Shown piece by piece: positions 34,685-48,500 of a stretch of 64,000 nucleotides of DNA. Position 1 is the first letter of the stretch, and every line of letters starts with the position of its first letter. The position numbers and the translations under genes were made by a program. This DNA comes from Misgurnus anguillicaudatus. Its lineage: Eukaryota > Chordata > Actinopteri > Cypriniformes > Cobitidae. The stretch spans positions 27,300,001 through 27,364,000 of the forward strand of contig NC_073354.2 of NCBI RefSeq assembly GCF_027580225.2. Direction: 5' to 3'. Under the pieces are notes generated by a model. That model was not told where the DNA came from and did not search any database. It worked only from the letters and a program-made list of their open reading frames with translations.

Positions 34685-35083
34685 AAAAGATGAACAGCTT
34701 GATCTTACAGTATTTTAACGATACTTTAGTATGTCAAACTTAAGTGACCAAAGAGGATACATAACTGAAAACAGTAAAATAAACTATCGTAAATTGTAAA
34801 AAAAAATTACAATCAGTAAATAATATTCATTACTTGTGAAGTAACAGTAACATAAAAACAAACAATTTGAACTTGTTTTCATAAGTTACATAAACCCATA
34901 ACTAGTCAAAGAGTAGGTTGAATTGACCTGCATAACTATAAAACTTTTTGCATCAGTTTACAGTTTTTAGTTTATGTTGTGTGCTGAATCTACAGTGTAA
35001 AAAATGTTACAGACTCTTAAAAATGCTGGATTATTTTCAACCCAGCACTTGGTCAAAAAGGAACAAACCCAAATAAGCAACTG

Positions 35084-35330
35084 CACTCTAAAAATGCTGG
35101 GTTGATTTTAACCCAGGGTTGGGTCGCTATTGGACAGAACACACTGTCGGGTTAAAATGACCCAAATGCTGGGTTGTTTTAACACAAATGCTGGGTTATT
35201 GTCAATCAACCATGTTGAAACAACCCAGCATTTGGGTTAAAATAACCCAGCAGTTGGTTCATTTTAACCTAGCAGTGTGTTCTGTCCAATAGTGACCCAA
35301 CCCTGGGATAAAAACAACACAGCATTGAGT
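35084..35330. repeat. Palindromic repeat rich in TGGGTT/AACCCA
   Basis: AAATGCTGGGTTGATTTTAA and CCCAGGGTTGGGTC with CTATTGGACAGAACACACTG recur inverted to the right of a centre near 35205. A typical foldback MITE. Confidence 0.75.
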
Positions 35331-36680
35331 GGGTTGTTACTTAACCAGTGCTGTGCTGTTTCCACCCAAAATGATGGGTTGTTTTAACTCATTATTCAGT
35401 CATAAATAAACATTTTTAGGGGTTAATTTACCCCCCCCCCCAAACAAGAAAGAAAAATAATATTACTGTATAAATACAGAGCAATTTAATAAAATAACTA
35501 ATAAAAGCCGTATATTTACAGGGATTGACCTGAAAAGTAGTTGTATTTTATGTATTTTCACATAATTTATCTGTTTTATAACAATTATTAACAGTAATAT
35601 TCTGTAATTTAATGAATTAGGACTGTAAAAGATTCTCTGTATTTTTACGGTTTTTGTATGTAATTTTGAAAAACATTTTTTTACCGTAATTTGACGGAAT
35701 TTCTCTGGCCACTTTGCTGCCAGAGATTTACCGTTTTTTTACGGATTTTGTTTACAGTGTAGTGTTTTTTAAAGACTGTGAACAGAAAAAATATTTAACA
35801 GTTTTCTTCTCAAGGTATAGGACTCGTCAATCCACCAAAACATTTAATTAGTGTTGTCATTAACTCAACCTCAACTCATGTCAATCTAAATCAATTTTTT
35901 ACATGAAATTAGAGTTCAATTAAAGGAAAAATATGAAGAATGTTAATTTACCTTTAGTGGCCATTTTCTCATTCAAATATGCAAATCAACACAACTTAGC
36001 ACATCTCTTCAGGAAATGAATTTTGGCTCATCCACACATCTGTATTTCGTCTGTAAAAAAATGCTTGTTATAGTACAATAACTTAAGCTGTCAGGTATAA
36101 TGATAGCAAAAACGAATGATTTAATTAAGAACACATGGTAATCCTTGTAATACAGTTAAGATGCCTATATTTACAGTAGTTTTCATAAAAATGAGACTGT
36201 ACAGTACACAATCAAACACATAAATTATGATTTAGAAAGATACTTTACCAAAATATATTAACATTTCCAATAAGTTTACAAACAACAACATTAGTGGATC
36301 TGCTGTGCCTTTAGCCAAGATGTATACAGTTACATACAGTAAAGGCACATCAACTCATATTTATAAAGGACAGATCCCACCTGAAGGCAATTCTCCTTAT
36401 TTCTATGAATGTTTATAAAAATGCAGCATATTTGTGTTTTGCATTTTTAAGAAGAAACAGAAATTGAATTGTCATTTTTAACTTTACCCTGGACTCTGAT
36501 GTGATACTCTGAACTTCAATGTTACCTGACGTCACTGAGAATTAGTTTGACTTGTCAATTATTCATTTTAAAAACATCCCCCTTTATGACATGTGTTATG
36601 TAGGTGCCACCCTTCTTTAAAAAAAAAAAAAGTATTGTTTCAAAATTACCTAATAAAATCTCTTTGAATGAGAAATGTTT
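35331..36680. other. Intergenic, no gene seen
   Basis: AT-rich. A C10 run at 35431, a partial element with TTTACGG/CCGTAAA motifs at 35635-35760 ending TTTACAGTGTA. No coding frames supported. Confidence 0.6.
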
Positions 36681-36684
36681 TTAA

Positions 36685-37347
36685 CTCATTCCCCACCAGC
36701 ATTTTTTTAAAAAATTGTCAGCCAGCGCCAGCATTTTTCATGATTTTCACAAAAGTTTAATGCCTTCCAGAAAATTTTCTTCTTTAAATATATAAACATA
36801 CAATATATCAAATGAAAGAACGGACCCTTTGCTTAAAAAAAAAAACGTTTCATCCTAACTACATTATTTATATTTTTATCACCTCTCAAATATGGGCAGG
36901 CTTCTTCAAAAACACAAATCTTTGACCCGTGACCACCTACGGAACCAGTTTAATTTGCTTACCCGTTCACATACCCGATATATATATATATCAAGGGACA
37001 AGCCAGGAGGGTTTTTCACCTAGGGTTTTTTCATCCCCTGGAGAGTCCGCCACCTTTGGTTTAACAATTGTGAACAGCGCGATATAAATAAAATTGAATT
37101 GAATTGAATTGAGCAAAAAGCTGAGATAATAAAACTTTTGCAAAGGACCATTGATAGAGATCAGATGCAGAGCGATCTTTAAAACATACACAGAGTTATT
37201 TCTCTTTCACGTGAGACGTTACTTCCTGGTTGTAAAAGTTCCAGAAGTGGATAATAGCGGTATTGCGGAATGCCGGAAATTCTCGTCATTGGCAGGGAAG
37301 CGTTTTCTCTTAATTGACGAGATAACTCATCAATGGCAGGGAAAGAG
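36685..37347. mobile_element. TTAA-flanked element with CTCATTCCCC/GGGAAAGAG ends
   Basis: TTAA at 36681-36684 and 37348-37351, ends CTCATTCCCCACCAGCAT and ATGGCAGGGAAAGAG (imperfect inverted repeat). About 663 bp. No transposase. Confidence 0.6.
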
Positions 37348-37351
37348 TTAA

Positions 37352-37965
37352 AAGGTTTTTAAACGACACTATTCCAAAACTCCTAAATTCGCTACAATAG
37401 TAACCAACCATTCATGCGAGACTTTATAGAACTGCACAATGAGAACAGTGAAGAGCAGCCCTAGTGGAGCTTACACCAACCCATTCACTGCAATGCATAG
37501 CAGTAGCATAGCATAGACCACGTCCAGTCAGCATAAGCCAACGTGAAAAAGATTGGATGCCTGGGTCTCTAGGGATCCAATCAGAAACTCATCCAGACCC
37601 AGGACAGAGTACATACTGTATAGACACAGCCAATGCAACAAATGACCGAATGGCCAGGCCTAGCATAACGCAAGCATAAGCAAGCATACTTGCGTTGAGC
37701 ATCTTCTGGTGTAACATATGCTGCACATCAGGATAGCTAGTGTGAAAGAAACAAGGATGAAGCGAATACAGCTCCATACCTCGACAATAGCAGTAGCACA
37801 GTAGTACTGGCAGCATGCTGTACACGCATGCGGTTCAGCTGATCTCCGGGTCACTTTTAGCATAGCTAAGCACAATCCATTGAATCTGATTACACCATTA
37901 GCATCGCGCTAAAAAATAACCAAAGAGTTTTTCTATTTAAAACTTGACTCTTCTGTAGATACATT
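37352..37965. other. Intergenic, no gene seen
   Basis: Contains several GCATAGC and AGCAAGCAT-like short repeats (37490-37700) but no exon or transposon end that could be recognised. Confidence 0.5.
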
Positions 37966-39226
37966 GGGCCCTATTTTAACGATCTGAAACGCAAGTCCGA
38001 AGCGCAAAGCGCAAGTGACATTGTGGGCGGATCTTGGGCGCTGTTGCTATTTTCCCGGCGGGAGAAATAAGTCTTGCGCCGGGCGCAAATCATTAAGGGG
38101 TTGGTCTGAAGTAGGTTCATTATTCATAGGTGTGGTTTGGGCGTAACGTCAAATAAACCAATCAGAACGCTATCCAACATTCCCTTTAAACGCAAGGGCG
38201 CAAGTTCCATGGCGGGTTGCTATTATTATGATGGATTTGACAGGCGCACGCCAGGAGCGGTTCACAGCCGATGAGACCGACGTTCTTGTAAGAGCAGTCA
38301 AAGACAGAGAAGTTGTTTTGTATGGGGATGGGAGAAACCCGCCCAAATCAGCGTCGGTTAAACAGGCGTGAGAGGAAATAGCCGCAATTGTCTCATCAGC
38401 TGCGCCAAGCACTACAATGATGTCAGGAGACGGGGGGATCCCAAGCTTGCCAGCATAAATCGGGCACGCCGGGCACACAGGAGGACATCGCTGCGTCCAC
38501 CCTCACCGCTGAAAGGGTTTGGGGGCTTTGAAATCGGACACAAGAAACGCAAGCAAGGTCCAACCCCAAAGTACACTTACAAATCAAGTTCACATACATG
38601 AAGGTTTCTTATGAAAACATTTTAATTATTATTTAGATAAAATAAACGTAATACAGCCACACAACAAACGTATGAAAATATTTTAATCGTTATTTGCATG
38701 ATAATTGTTTAACGCTGCCACACAAAATAAATAAAAACTATCACCACAATGCTCACCACAATGATTTCCCTTATCTCATGTATTAATATTTTTTATTGTA
38801 ACAATTTATGATTTAATGATTTCCCTTATCTTATATTTTTTATTGTAACAATTTATGATTTGCAAAAATAACTGTTGCATCTGTGTAGATTAGATAAGCA
38901 ATGCGCGTTGTGCACGCTATACATTATGGTCAAGCATGCGCCCTTAAAATAGCATAATGAACCACGCGCAACGCGCCACTGACTTTAGACTAGTTTTTTT
39001 TGGTTAGTAGCGCAATTGTTTTTGAAACTGCAAAATAGCAGAAGAGATGGTTTGCGCCGGAGCACGCCTCCTTTTTTGCACTGAACCGCCCAGGGAGCGC
39101 AAGTTCATTCCCTAGTTTGCCGACGTGCGTCTGTGGAGGGAAAAACCCGCTGTGCGCCAGTGCAAAATACGAAATGATACATGCGTCACTGACAAAGTCA
39201 ATTGCGCTGGGTGCAAGATAGGGCCC
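37966..39226. mobile_element. Harbinger-like element with decayed Myb-like ORF
   Basis: Ends GGGCCCTATTTTAACGATCT and, inverted, GGGCCCTATCTTGCACCCAG, with 3-bp ATT duplications (37963-37965, 39227-39229). The interior frame from 38231 is related to the Myb/SANT-like ORF at 56783 but has TGA at 38369-38371 where the other copy has TGG, and an internal deletion near 38402. Confidence 0.8.
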
Positions 39227-41461
39227 ATTGTGTACTAAGACTGACAAAAATGTAAAAGTTGTTATTTTCTAGGCAGATATGGTTTGGACTATACTCTCAT
39301 TCTGGCATAATAATCAACGACTTTGCTGATGTAAGATGGCTGCTGCAGGCGTAGTGATATTACGCACTGCCCGAAAATAGTCCCCTGCCATTGAAAGTAA
39401 CCATGTTTTAATAATATGTCATTCCAAAATAAACTGATACATATTAAAAAATCATCTGCCTTGTACCACAAGCTCTCTGATGTCTCTTTTGTCAGCAACA
39501 ATTGCAGCCATTTCAAGCGCAAAATCATTTAAGACATGTTTTTCAGCATTAAATAATGGCGCAAATACCAGTCATATCACACGCTCAAACCTTACTAAAT
39601 CACATTGCATGACTTATTTTAAATAATAACATCCCATGCATTTTGGGTCTCAGAGGGAAACCAGGCTGTTTGCATACCAACTAAACACAATGATGGAAGG
39701 AAACTGGTTTAGATTATGAGCCAACCCAAACATATCTAAACCAGCTAAACAAGCTGTTTGGTTTCACTTTAGATTAAACACAAGCGCGTTGAAGTAAGGT
39801 TAAAGCTCACAAGAATGTATAAAGGGTTTTAAAGCTACAAGAGTTCTGCCCTATGAAGGCCATTAAGGGATCCTTGTACAAACATAAAATTAATTTTCAC
39901 ATTGTAAAAAAATTCTGTAGATATTACAGTATTACTGGGTATAGGTGGCAACTAGCTGCCAGTAACTTACTGTAGATTTTACATTTATGTTATTTACTGG
40001 CAAAAGTTTGTTTTTAGTCTTTATCTTTTACAGTAAGTTACTGGGAACCAGCTGCATAATTGCAGGTTTTATTTACAGTGCATAAATAAATAATATTAAA
40101 AAAAAATTTCAAATTTTACTTTTACACCTTTAAAAATGTACAGTTACATCAGGGCAATTCCAAATCTATTTCATTTTAAGATTCTAGTAATAAACTTACT
40201 AAAAGCTGACAATGTTAGTGCACCTTAGTTGCCTACATTAATTACTTTATTCCATTAATATGTCAACATTTTATCATTGTGATTACCCAAACACTACAAG
40301 CATTACAGTATGTGCCCTGTTCACTGTAATATAACAGTAAACAGTTAATTTAAACTAAATAGTTGCTAACTTACTACTGTAAAAAATGACTCTGGTACAG
40401 CAACCAGCTCCGAAAAGAATAAACATCCTGTACTTACATAACTGATACTTTCATCTTTGTCACATATTAACACAAATTATAATTAATTATTGACTTACTG
40501 TAAGTGAAAGCATTTATCATTCAACATCACACGAGTAAACACATTATGAAAAGAACACTTATGTCTAAGACACTTACATGGAGTGACACCACTGGTATGT
40601 TGCCAAACTTGTCAAATGATCCACCCATAATACTGAAGTAATACGCATTTCTAAACCTGTCATGCTCGCTCTCCCCCCTCATCTTTTGGAAACCGAAATG
40701 TTTTTATTTTCCACAAGGTATATCCCCTATTGGAAACTTTACATTCAACATTGTTCTTTTCTAACTGTAGGCAAACTAAAATGTATTAACTTGCAGTACA
40801 GAACTGATTCATAAACTAATTCAAACAACTAGATGTTTGTGTCAGGAATGCAGACACGAACCCAGGTGCAGACAGTTTAACCAAAATTTTATTGAGGACA
40901 AAAAGATCAACAAAACCCACAAGAGGGCAAAACAACATTAACAAACAAAACACTAGTCTAGACAATAGACTTGACTTGACTTGTTAATCATCCTATTATT
41001 GTTTGATTCATGTCACCTACAAGGCGACAAGGGGGCGGGGTCATAGACGAGACAGGCAAGGAACATGACCTGATAAACTAGTTAGAAACTATGACAAGAA
41101 AGGGTATTGACAGTTTGTCCATTTTATTAAAAAGAATCACAAGACTCTAAGAGTGATTCATTTGTGAACTAAGTATCATTGATTGTTAAAAGTACTTTCT
41201 TTTAAAAAGTAAGACATGTATATGTTGTGTCTAAAAAATAAACCTACCCTGAAAGAAAAATTGTGAAAACTAACCAAATTAACACACGTACCACATAACC
41301 ACTAACAGCAGTCGTCATTTGCATTATACATTACAAACACATCAACATCAAATCTAACTGTAACACTGAATTTACAGTAATCATCTTTGAACATTAAAAT
41401 ATTTCCTTCCCGAAAATGCAGATGACACACATCACAAAGGCTTTTTTGTTACCAAAGAAGT
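39227..41461. other. Region downstream of gene B: 3' flank, no gene seen
   Basis: Contains TTACAGTA-rich inverted debris at 39905-40080 and an LTR-like stretch at 40848-41096 (starts TGTCAGGAATGCAG, ends ATGACA, no clear 5-bp duplication). No coding exons found. Confidence 0.5.
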
Positions 41462-41529
41462 TCATGTATCTGAGGCACTGAAGTGGTTTGAGGATGTAGC
41501 TGTGCTGGGATCAGACGTGTTGAACACAT
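41462..41529 (-). CDS. Gene B terminal exon with stop codon
   Basis: A 68-bp exon with acceptor TTTGCAG, entering in phase 1, so the split codon becomes Asn. It encodes [20 protein letters not shown] and two more residues, then TGA (41464-41462). Ser/Thr-rich C-termini of this kind are usual in ADGRF-like receptors. The last intron (41530-42159) is mostly filled by a MITE. A possible AATAAA (minus strand) lies near 41120. Confidence 0.7.
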
Positions 41530-44500
41530 CTGCAAATAGTTGTGTGTTAGAAACGGTTTAATTGCTTTACAGCACTTTTATTCACATGAAGAATACAACA
41601 ACATACCGTATTTTTCGGTCTATAAACCACGTTTTTTTCATAACTTGGCCCGTGCTGCGTCTTACAATCAGGTGCGCCTTGTAAGTCTTTATGAATTAAT
41701 TTTGTCATTAATGAGGCATAAATACCGTCTATAGCCGCGAGAGTCTGCCATATGCTGCTTCTGTATTTATGTAATTTAATGGATTCAGTAATGTGGAATG
41801 ACGAATATGCGAACTTCACGCTAGTTGGCTTGTTCGGTTAATTTAGCCTATTCACCTATGCTATGGTTTATCATTTCAAATAACTGATAATATTACTTTT
41901 AACGTACATACATCTATTCAGCCTGCTGTTCTGTGCTATTTTTTAATTGAATAAGTTGCCTCTCCAGATTAAATGTCTGTTCTTCGGCTTGGATTTTGTG
42001 AAATAATTTTTTAAATAAACGCGACGTATAGTCTACTGTGACTTATATATGTTTGTCTTCATTACGCATTTTTTAATGATACGGCTTATTCTCCGGTGCA
42101 GCTTATAGTCCGGAAAGTACGGTAAGCACATGTTTATTACATTTATATCATGTACTTACTTCTCCTCTGTGTCCTTTGCAAGAAACCCAGTCTATTTGAA
42201 AGTGTTCCCGCACTGGTGCTCTGTAATTTAGAGATGTAAAGATAAAGCTTATACGATCAGTCATAACGACCAGATGATTTATTAATGAAGCATTAAATTA
42301 TTTACAGCAAGATTAAGGTGCTTTACAATATATGATGTCATTTACCCTGGTACGACTGGAAGTGAGGTTCTTTATTGAAAAGTTTCCTGCCAGTGACTCA
42401 GTGACCTGCAACAAAAATGATAGCAAGACTTTAGGCTCAGGTAACATGCAGAAAAAACAAAATCCCAGTGATATTGTTCTTGGTATCTTTATCATTATAG
42501 TTGTGGTGTAAACTTCACTATTCTCTTTAATTTAGAATGAGAACAGCCCTTAAAATCATTGTTCTGATTTGCAGTATAACAGTTGATCACTGAAATCACA
42601 GGTATTTGCCAAGACACACAAAACAACAAAATCAACTCTTACTTTCTTATCTGTTAGCGTTCCAAACACTAAAACAAAGAAGCCCTAGAATTACAAACAC
42701 ATGGTGGAAAAACAGTGTTAAACTTGTAAAACCTGGACATTAATAAATATGCAGCATTTTAATATATAAATAACAATAAAATTAAAGACACAGAAAGTGG
42801 TACCTGCAGTGAATTGAGGATTGCAAACACCACATGAATGCCAAAATTACGTGACACCATTGTCCCAATTCCAAATCCCCATGTTATACCAAAGATTGGA
42901 GCCAGAATGACCAGACATCGGGCAATGACTACAAGAGTATTACTCTCATCTGATTGAGCACCAACTCCTCTCCTTATCATCTTACACACAACCACAATCA
43001 AAACTACAAGGTTAAAGGCAACAATGGTCAGAGCTGGAATGACAAAAGCCAACAGGGCCTTAGATTCAAACCAGTTCAGCCAACATGCATTTTCTTTTGA
43101 GACATAGTGTTGAGGTCCAGCTGTGGATGCGACAGTAATAACCGCTATGAGCAAAGGTGCACAATAACCAACAGTGAAGGCAATGACCATCATTTTAGCC
43201 CTTGTCATCTGAGAAAAGACCATGACAGTTAGGTAAAGGAGCAAAAGTGCTGAAATGAACATCCAGAAGAAAACAGCCAGGTAAAAAAAGTGCATGAAGA
43301 AAACCACTGGACTGCAGCGACCCACTGAGGTTGGCTGCTCTTGGTCTGCAATTGCAGCTCCGATGATAAAACAGATGTTTGCGATCAGCAGCGACACAGC
43401 GATATTGACTACGGAGACATGACGCATGTACGACGTGTCATTTCTTCGTATTGACTTCCATACGATCGCCTCAATAATGAGACACAGAATCAAGCTGGCT
43501 ATTGAAATAGCTACACCAATGTATGTGATATAGGCTAAGGCAAGGTTATCAATTGCAAACGGTGACATCAGGATTGAAAAAGAGGTTGTGTGGTCACATT
43601 CACATGTAACTGTTTCATTCCCTGAGAGCTTGACTTTACATCCATTGGAATCCCATCGATCCAGAGAAAAGTTCCAGAAGACACACTGAGGATTTTTCAA
43701 TGATGTATTTGTAATGTCGAAAGTAAATGAAATGTTGCTAATTGTTTTATCAACCTTAACAACAACCACGTCTCCATTGATGCTGTTTTCTGATGTCCTG
43801 CTGTCATTATTAGAAGTATTACGAGTTGGTAAAACGTTGTCAAGTTTTGTGAAGACAATAAGAGTTATAAAGGTTGATTCAGGAACGTTTGGTATCATAA
43901 TCTGTGTAGTTGAGTTGGGCAGTTGGGAAATTGCATTGAATGAGTTCTGAATTTTAACTCTATTCAACTGAATGGAGGATTGAGTTAATGTAAAATTTAC
44001 AGTTGACAGTCGATCACTTATATTCTCAATAGCTTGCAGAAGTTTAACGCTGCTGGTGTTTCCTGACATGGTGTTATTCTTATTGTTCAAATCTTTCCAA
44101 GTATTGCTGGAATTATCTGACACAATGATGTCCACTGTTTTTAGGAAACTCTAAAAAAAAATGAAATAAAAATGTATTAATTTTTTATACATAATAAAAT
44201 TACACAACAAACTATTTATTATATGTATATATATGAAGAGTTTGGTTCCAAAACGCAATAAACGCCATTTTTGAAAAAAATGAGTTACTGCCAAAATCAT
44301 CATTATATCAGGTCATTAGTTAAAAGTAAATTCTTAATTTTACGAAAAATCAAATATCCGCCGTGTTATTCTGTAATCTTTTCTCCCTTTTTTCCAAAAA
44401 TGCGATAAACGCCACTCCCCCTTTTTTACAGAACGCAATAAATCCCACAGCGCACCATTCACGCAATTTAAACAAACATGGCGGCGTGCTGAGTACATGG

Positions 44501-45506
44501 AGTCCTAGTTTTCCTCATCTACTTTGTACTTTGTGATCAACAAACTAAACAAAATAATACTTTAATTGCATTGATAAACCTGTGATGGTTTTTTGGGATG
44601 GGAAAGAAATGTAAGCCATCAACATCTAATAATTTCCCTGAAAGGCACTCGGGAGACGGGTGCTTGTTCTCCCGACAGCATCAAGCTTCTCATGCTAACA
44701 CATTGACCCCAGAGGATCTTATGAAAAACTTTCCATAATTTTACTCAAAGTCAACGAAAATCGAGCAGGACCAAAAACATTTTTACAGATGATCGCTGTG
44801 AAAGACGTTAAGCGAAGACGTCAAGTAACCGCAATGACAGGGTTCTTAATATGACAAAGTAAGTGTTTTGATTAATAACATTAATGTTTATATTTTTAAT
44901 TAGTGTGTACAACTAGTCAACTAAATGAATATAACATGGCAAAGATGAATGCACATTTATATAGGCTATTGATTCAATAGATTTATAGCATTTTGAATAA
45001 AAACTTGTCATGGATTTATTGCATTTTGTGGAAAAAAATAATCAGTTTTTATAATAAATCTTTGAAAATCAACTTATGGATTTGAATTTTTTATGTTTTT
45101 ATAACCTAAAGATGCTATGTGAAAGTTTGTAACAGAAAATAGTTGTTTTCATCTTGTCACTTTCTTGGTATAGAAAACACGTTTTTACCAAAATTTGTCA
45201 AAATGGATTTATTGCGTTTTGGAACCAAACTCTTCATATATAATTGGGCACAACCTAATGCTTTTTGGTTTTGGCTCAATCATTCAAAAATATTTGAGTT
45301 TGATTAATTATATTTTTACACAAGCAACACACACATCTCTGCCACAAATGAACATTTGAAGTTTGTTTCTAGTACTTACCATTCTTGGACAATTACACCA
45401 AACGTGACAGAAGTGTAAACATTACAACTTACCCCATAGGTGGGGTTAATTTTAACAGGAATCAACCTATATAACTCTTATTGTCTTCACAAAACTTGAC
45501 AACATT

Positions 45507-45550
<44 letters not shown>

Positions 45551-48500
45551 TGTATAATGTATAACATATTATATATATATATATATATATACAGTACAGT
45601 GGTGAAAGTAAACAGACCCTCAAATACAAATTGCAGTCAATTTTTTATGACATGGGTTTATATTAATCTATATACATTTAAATTAATATTAAATCTCAAA
45701 TACTAAGACATTTGTATCCATTTATAATTGAACTATTGTTAGAAAAGGGCTGGATGAATGAATACAGTGTGAATACCTGTCAATTATAGACAGATATATA
45801 AACAATATCCACGTCAAGTATATAGACAAAATAGTATTGAAATATTTGCCTGCAAACTTATTTTTTTGCAAGTGTTACAACTAACCCCCCACCTGTTAAA
45901 ATTAACCCCACCTATGGGGCAAGTTGCAACGTTCACACCCATGCCATGCCTGGTGTAATTGTCCAAGAATGGCAAGCACCAGAAACAAACTTCAAATGTT
46001 CATTTGTAGCAGAGATGTGTGTGTTGCTTGTGTAAAAATATAATTAATCAAACTCAAATATTTTTGAATGATGGAGCCAAAACCAAAAAGCTTTAGGTTG
46101 TGCCTCGCTCTCCCCTACTATTTGTATTTTTGCAAAGAATTGGTCAGGGATCTGAATATTAATTAGACAGATTGACAAATGACACACAGAGAGACATAGA
46201 CAGACAGACAGACAGCTAGTTTACCTCCATTACAGGTTTATTGATGGGAATGTTTTTTGACAAATCAGCAATTTTGAAGAGTATGTCAACAATTGTTTGG
46301 ACAGTTGCAGCAGACTGTGTTATATTAGCATTATTCTGCTCCGCAGCGAGACTGAGGTTTGCCATGAACTCTGGGATCTCACCTACAACCAAGGCCTAAA
46401 TTACAAAGATCAAAAACTCAAATATCAGACACATTTCAAATGCATAACTTTGTTTTACTAACAGATAAATGATCAGTTATAGATTACCTGAGCTTTGCTT
46501 TCAAGATCTTTGATCACTTTGAGTACACAGTTGTCCTGGGTTAGTTTCCATTGTTTTGAATCACATATATACGTTATGCTGCCTTCACTTCCAATGTCAC
46601 AGGGTCCTTCAGTCATGTTATTTGTTTTTCCAAATCCAAGTTTGTTATCTTCACAATCAAATTCTGGAGATGACAAGTATTTGATTGTCACAAATAATCC
46701 AAACATCATATTTCAAAAGAAAACTTGCTGTGGCAGAATATAAATAAGAAGCTCAAGACTTACGTTCTGGGCTTGTCTTTACTGTGACACTTCTCATGCT
46801 ATAACTGTAATTATAAAGTTTCTGTAAACCCTTGAGTCGACATGTAAAGATTTCATCCTTACAATTGTCCTTTTGGATTTTATGGTCTACTGTAATACAA
46901 TCTGACCCTGCTTGAAAACAGTGAACACATTTATTGAAAATAATTTAAGGAAATGGTGGATTTAAGGGGCGTTCACATGTTGTGCCTAAAAACGCACTGA
47001 AAACGCTAGGAGCGCCACTTTCTCCGTCTTTTCAAAGCGCTCGGGCAGTTGCGCTCCTGAGGCGTCTGTCGTTGGAACGCAATTATGAGCTGCTCCTCCA
47101 TTTTTTGCTGAGGTTTCAAAGTAACAGAAAAGATGAGAAAGCTGATTGGCTGGTTCTTGTCACATGACCTGCGGTGCGTTTGCTGTATTCTGAAAAGTTA
47201 AGATGTTTTAACTCGATGCGTTGCGGTCATGCCTGGAAAAAATGAGTGCGTTGCACCGCGTGCGTGTTGAAACTGCATTGCATGGCTCTCCTGATTTTGC
47301 CAAGTGGTTGATGTCCTCAGGGCAACATTATGTTGACCCTGGGACAACATTTCAATCAACCAATCAGATTTTAGAAATAAGTTTACAGTTTGTTTTAAGT
47401 TTAAGCTTACAACCAGGATTAACTGTTTCTAGACCATTGTTTTTCACTTATAATGTCCCTCTGATTTTAGGGTTTGGTTATGGTTTAGGTTTTATTTAGA
47501 AAAATGTTACCCTGAGGACATCAACCACTTGGCAAAATCAGTTTGAGCCGCGTTGCCTACCGCGCGCGAACTTTAGCACGCAAAGACGTGACATGTGAAT
47601 GGCCCCTTAAAGTGTCTTCCCATTATAAATAATAACTGCTTAAATACTATTTTATTTATAAAAATGAATCTCTATGGGGCGGTTTCCCGGACCAGGGTTA
47701 GCTTAATACAGGACTGGGCCTTAGTTTAATTAGGAAATATAACTAGTTTTAAACAACATGGCTTACTAAAAACATTACCTGTTTGCATCTTGAAGTAAAA
47801 CAAAGGGCCCTGATGTATTTTAAGATCTGTAAGTGAAAGTTGTTTTCAGTTTGGAGAGCTCTTAAAAGTGTTTTAGTCTAGGACTAGTCTAATCCCTGTC
47901 CGGGAAACCGCCCCTTTATGTATAACCTGATTGTTGCACAATGTCATTCAGGACCCATTCAACACTGTAGCCTCCATTAACACAGCATGTGAGCTGAACA
48001 GTTCTGTCTTCACAGGGAAAAACTCACTCATTATTTCCCACAGAGATACTGGGTTGTTGTTCGATAACAATATTCTGCCACTGGATGAAAGGTACTGAAT
48101 TAGCTTGTATGATACAGGAGTATCTGCCTAAGTGGAAAATAAGAGCAGATTGTCAATATGGTAACACTTTACTTCGATAGTCCACTTCAGACACTCTACC
48201 AATCACAAGTAACTCTGCAACTACTTATCAACTAAAAATCTTTAGAGAACTAGTAAACTGTCTGCTTAATATCTACTAACACTTGCGATGACAGACATTC
48301 AACTGTCTATAAGTATCTTTGCAGGTGCATGTCAACTTATTCCACTAACCCAAACCTCTTCCCTAACCCTTACAGTCTATTAGTACTCTAATGACAGTTA
48401 GTTGACTTATACAGTAGTTGCAAATTATTGAAAGTTAGTTGACATGTAGTTATTTAAAGTTAGTAGTTAATGTCTAAAGTGGACTATCACAATAAAGTGT

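Noticed and set aside
40848..41096. Second solo LTR (TGTCAG...ATGACA)
   Set aside because: The ends look LTR-like, but no 5-bp flanking duplication or matching copy in the window was found, so it is only mentioned under the intergenic region.
48024..48026. Selenocysteine reading of the in-frame TGA
   Set aside because: Ig domains of this family do not use Sec, the position is a linker rather than a redox site, and no SECIS element could be identified.
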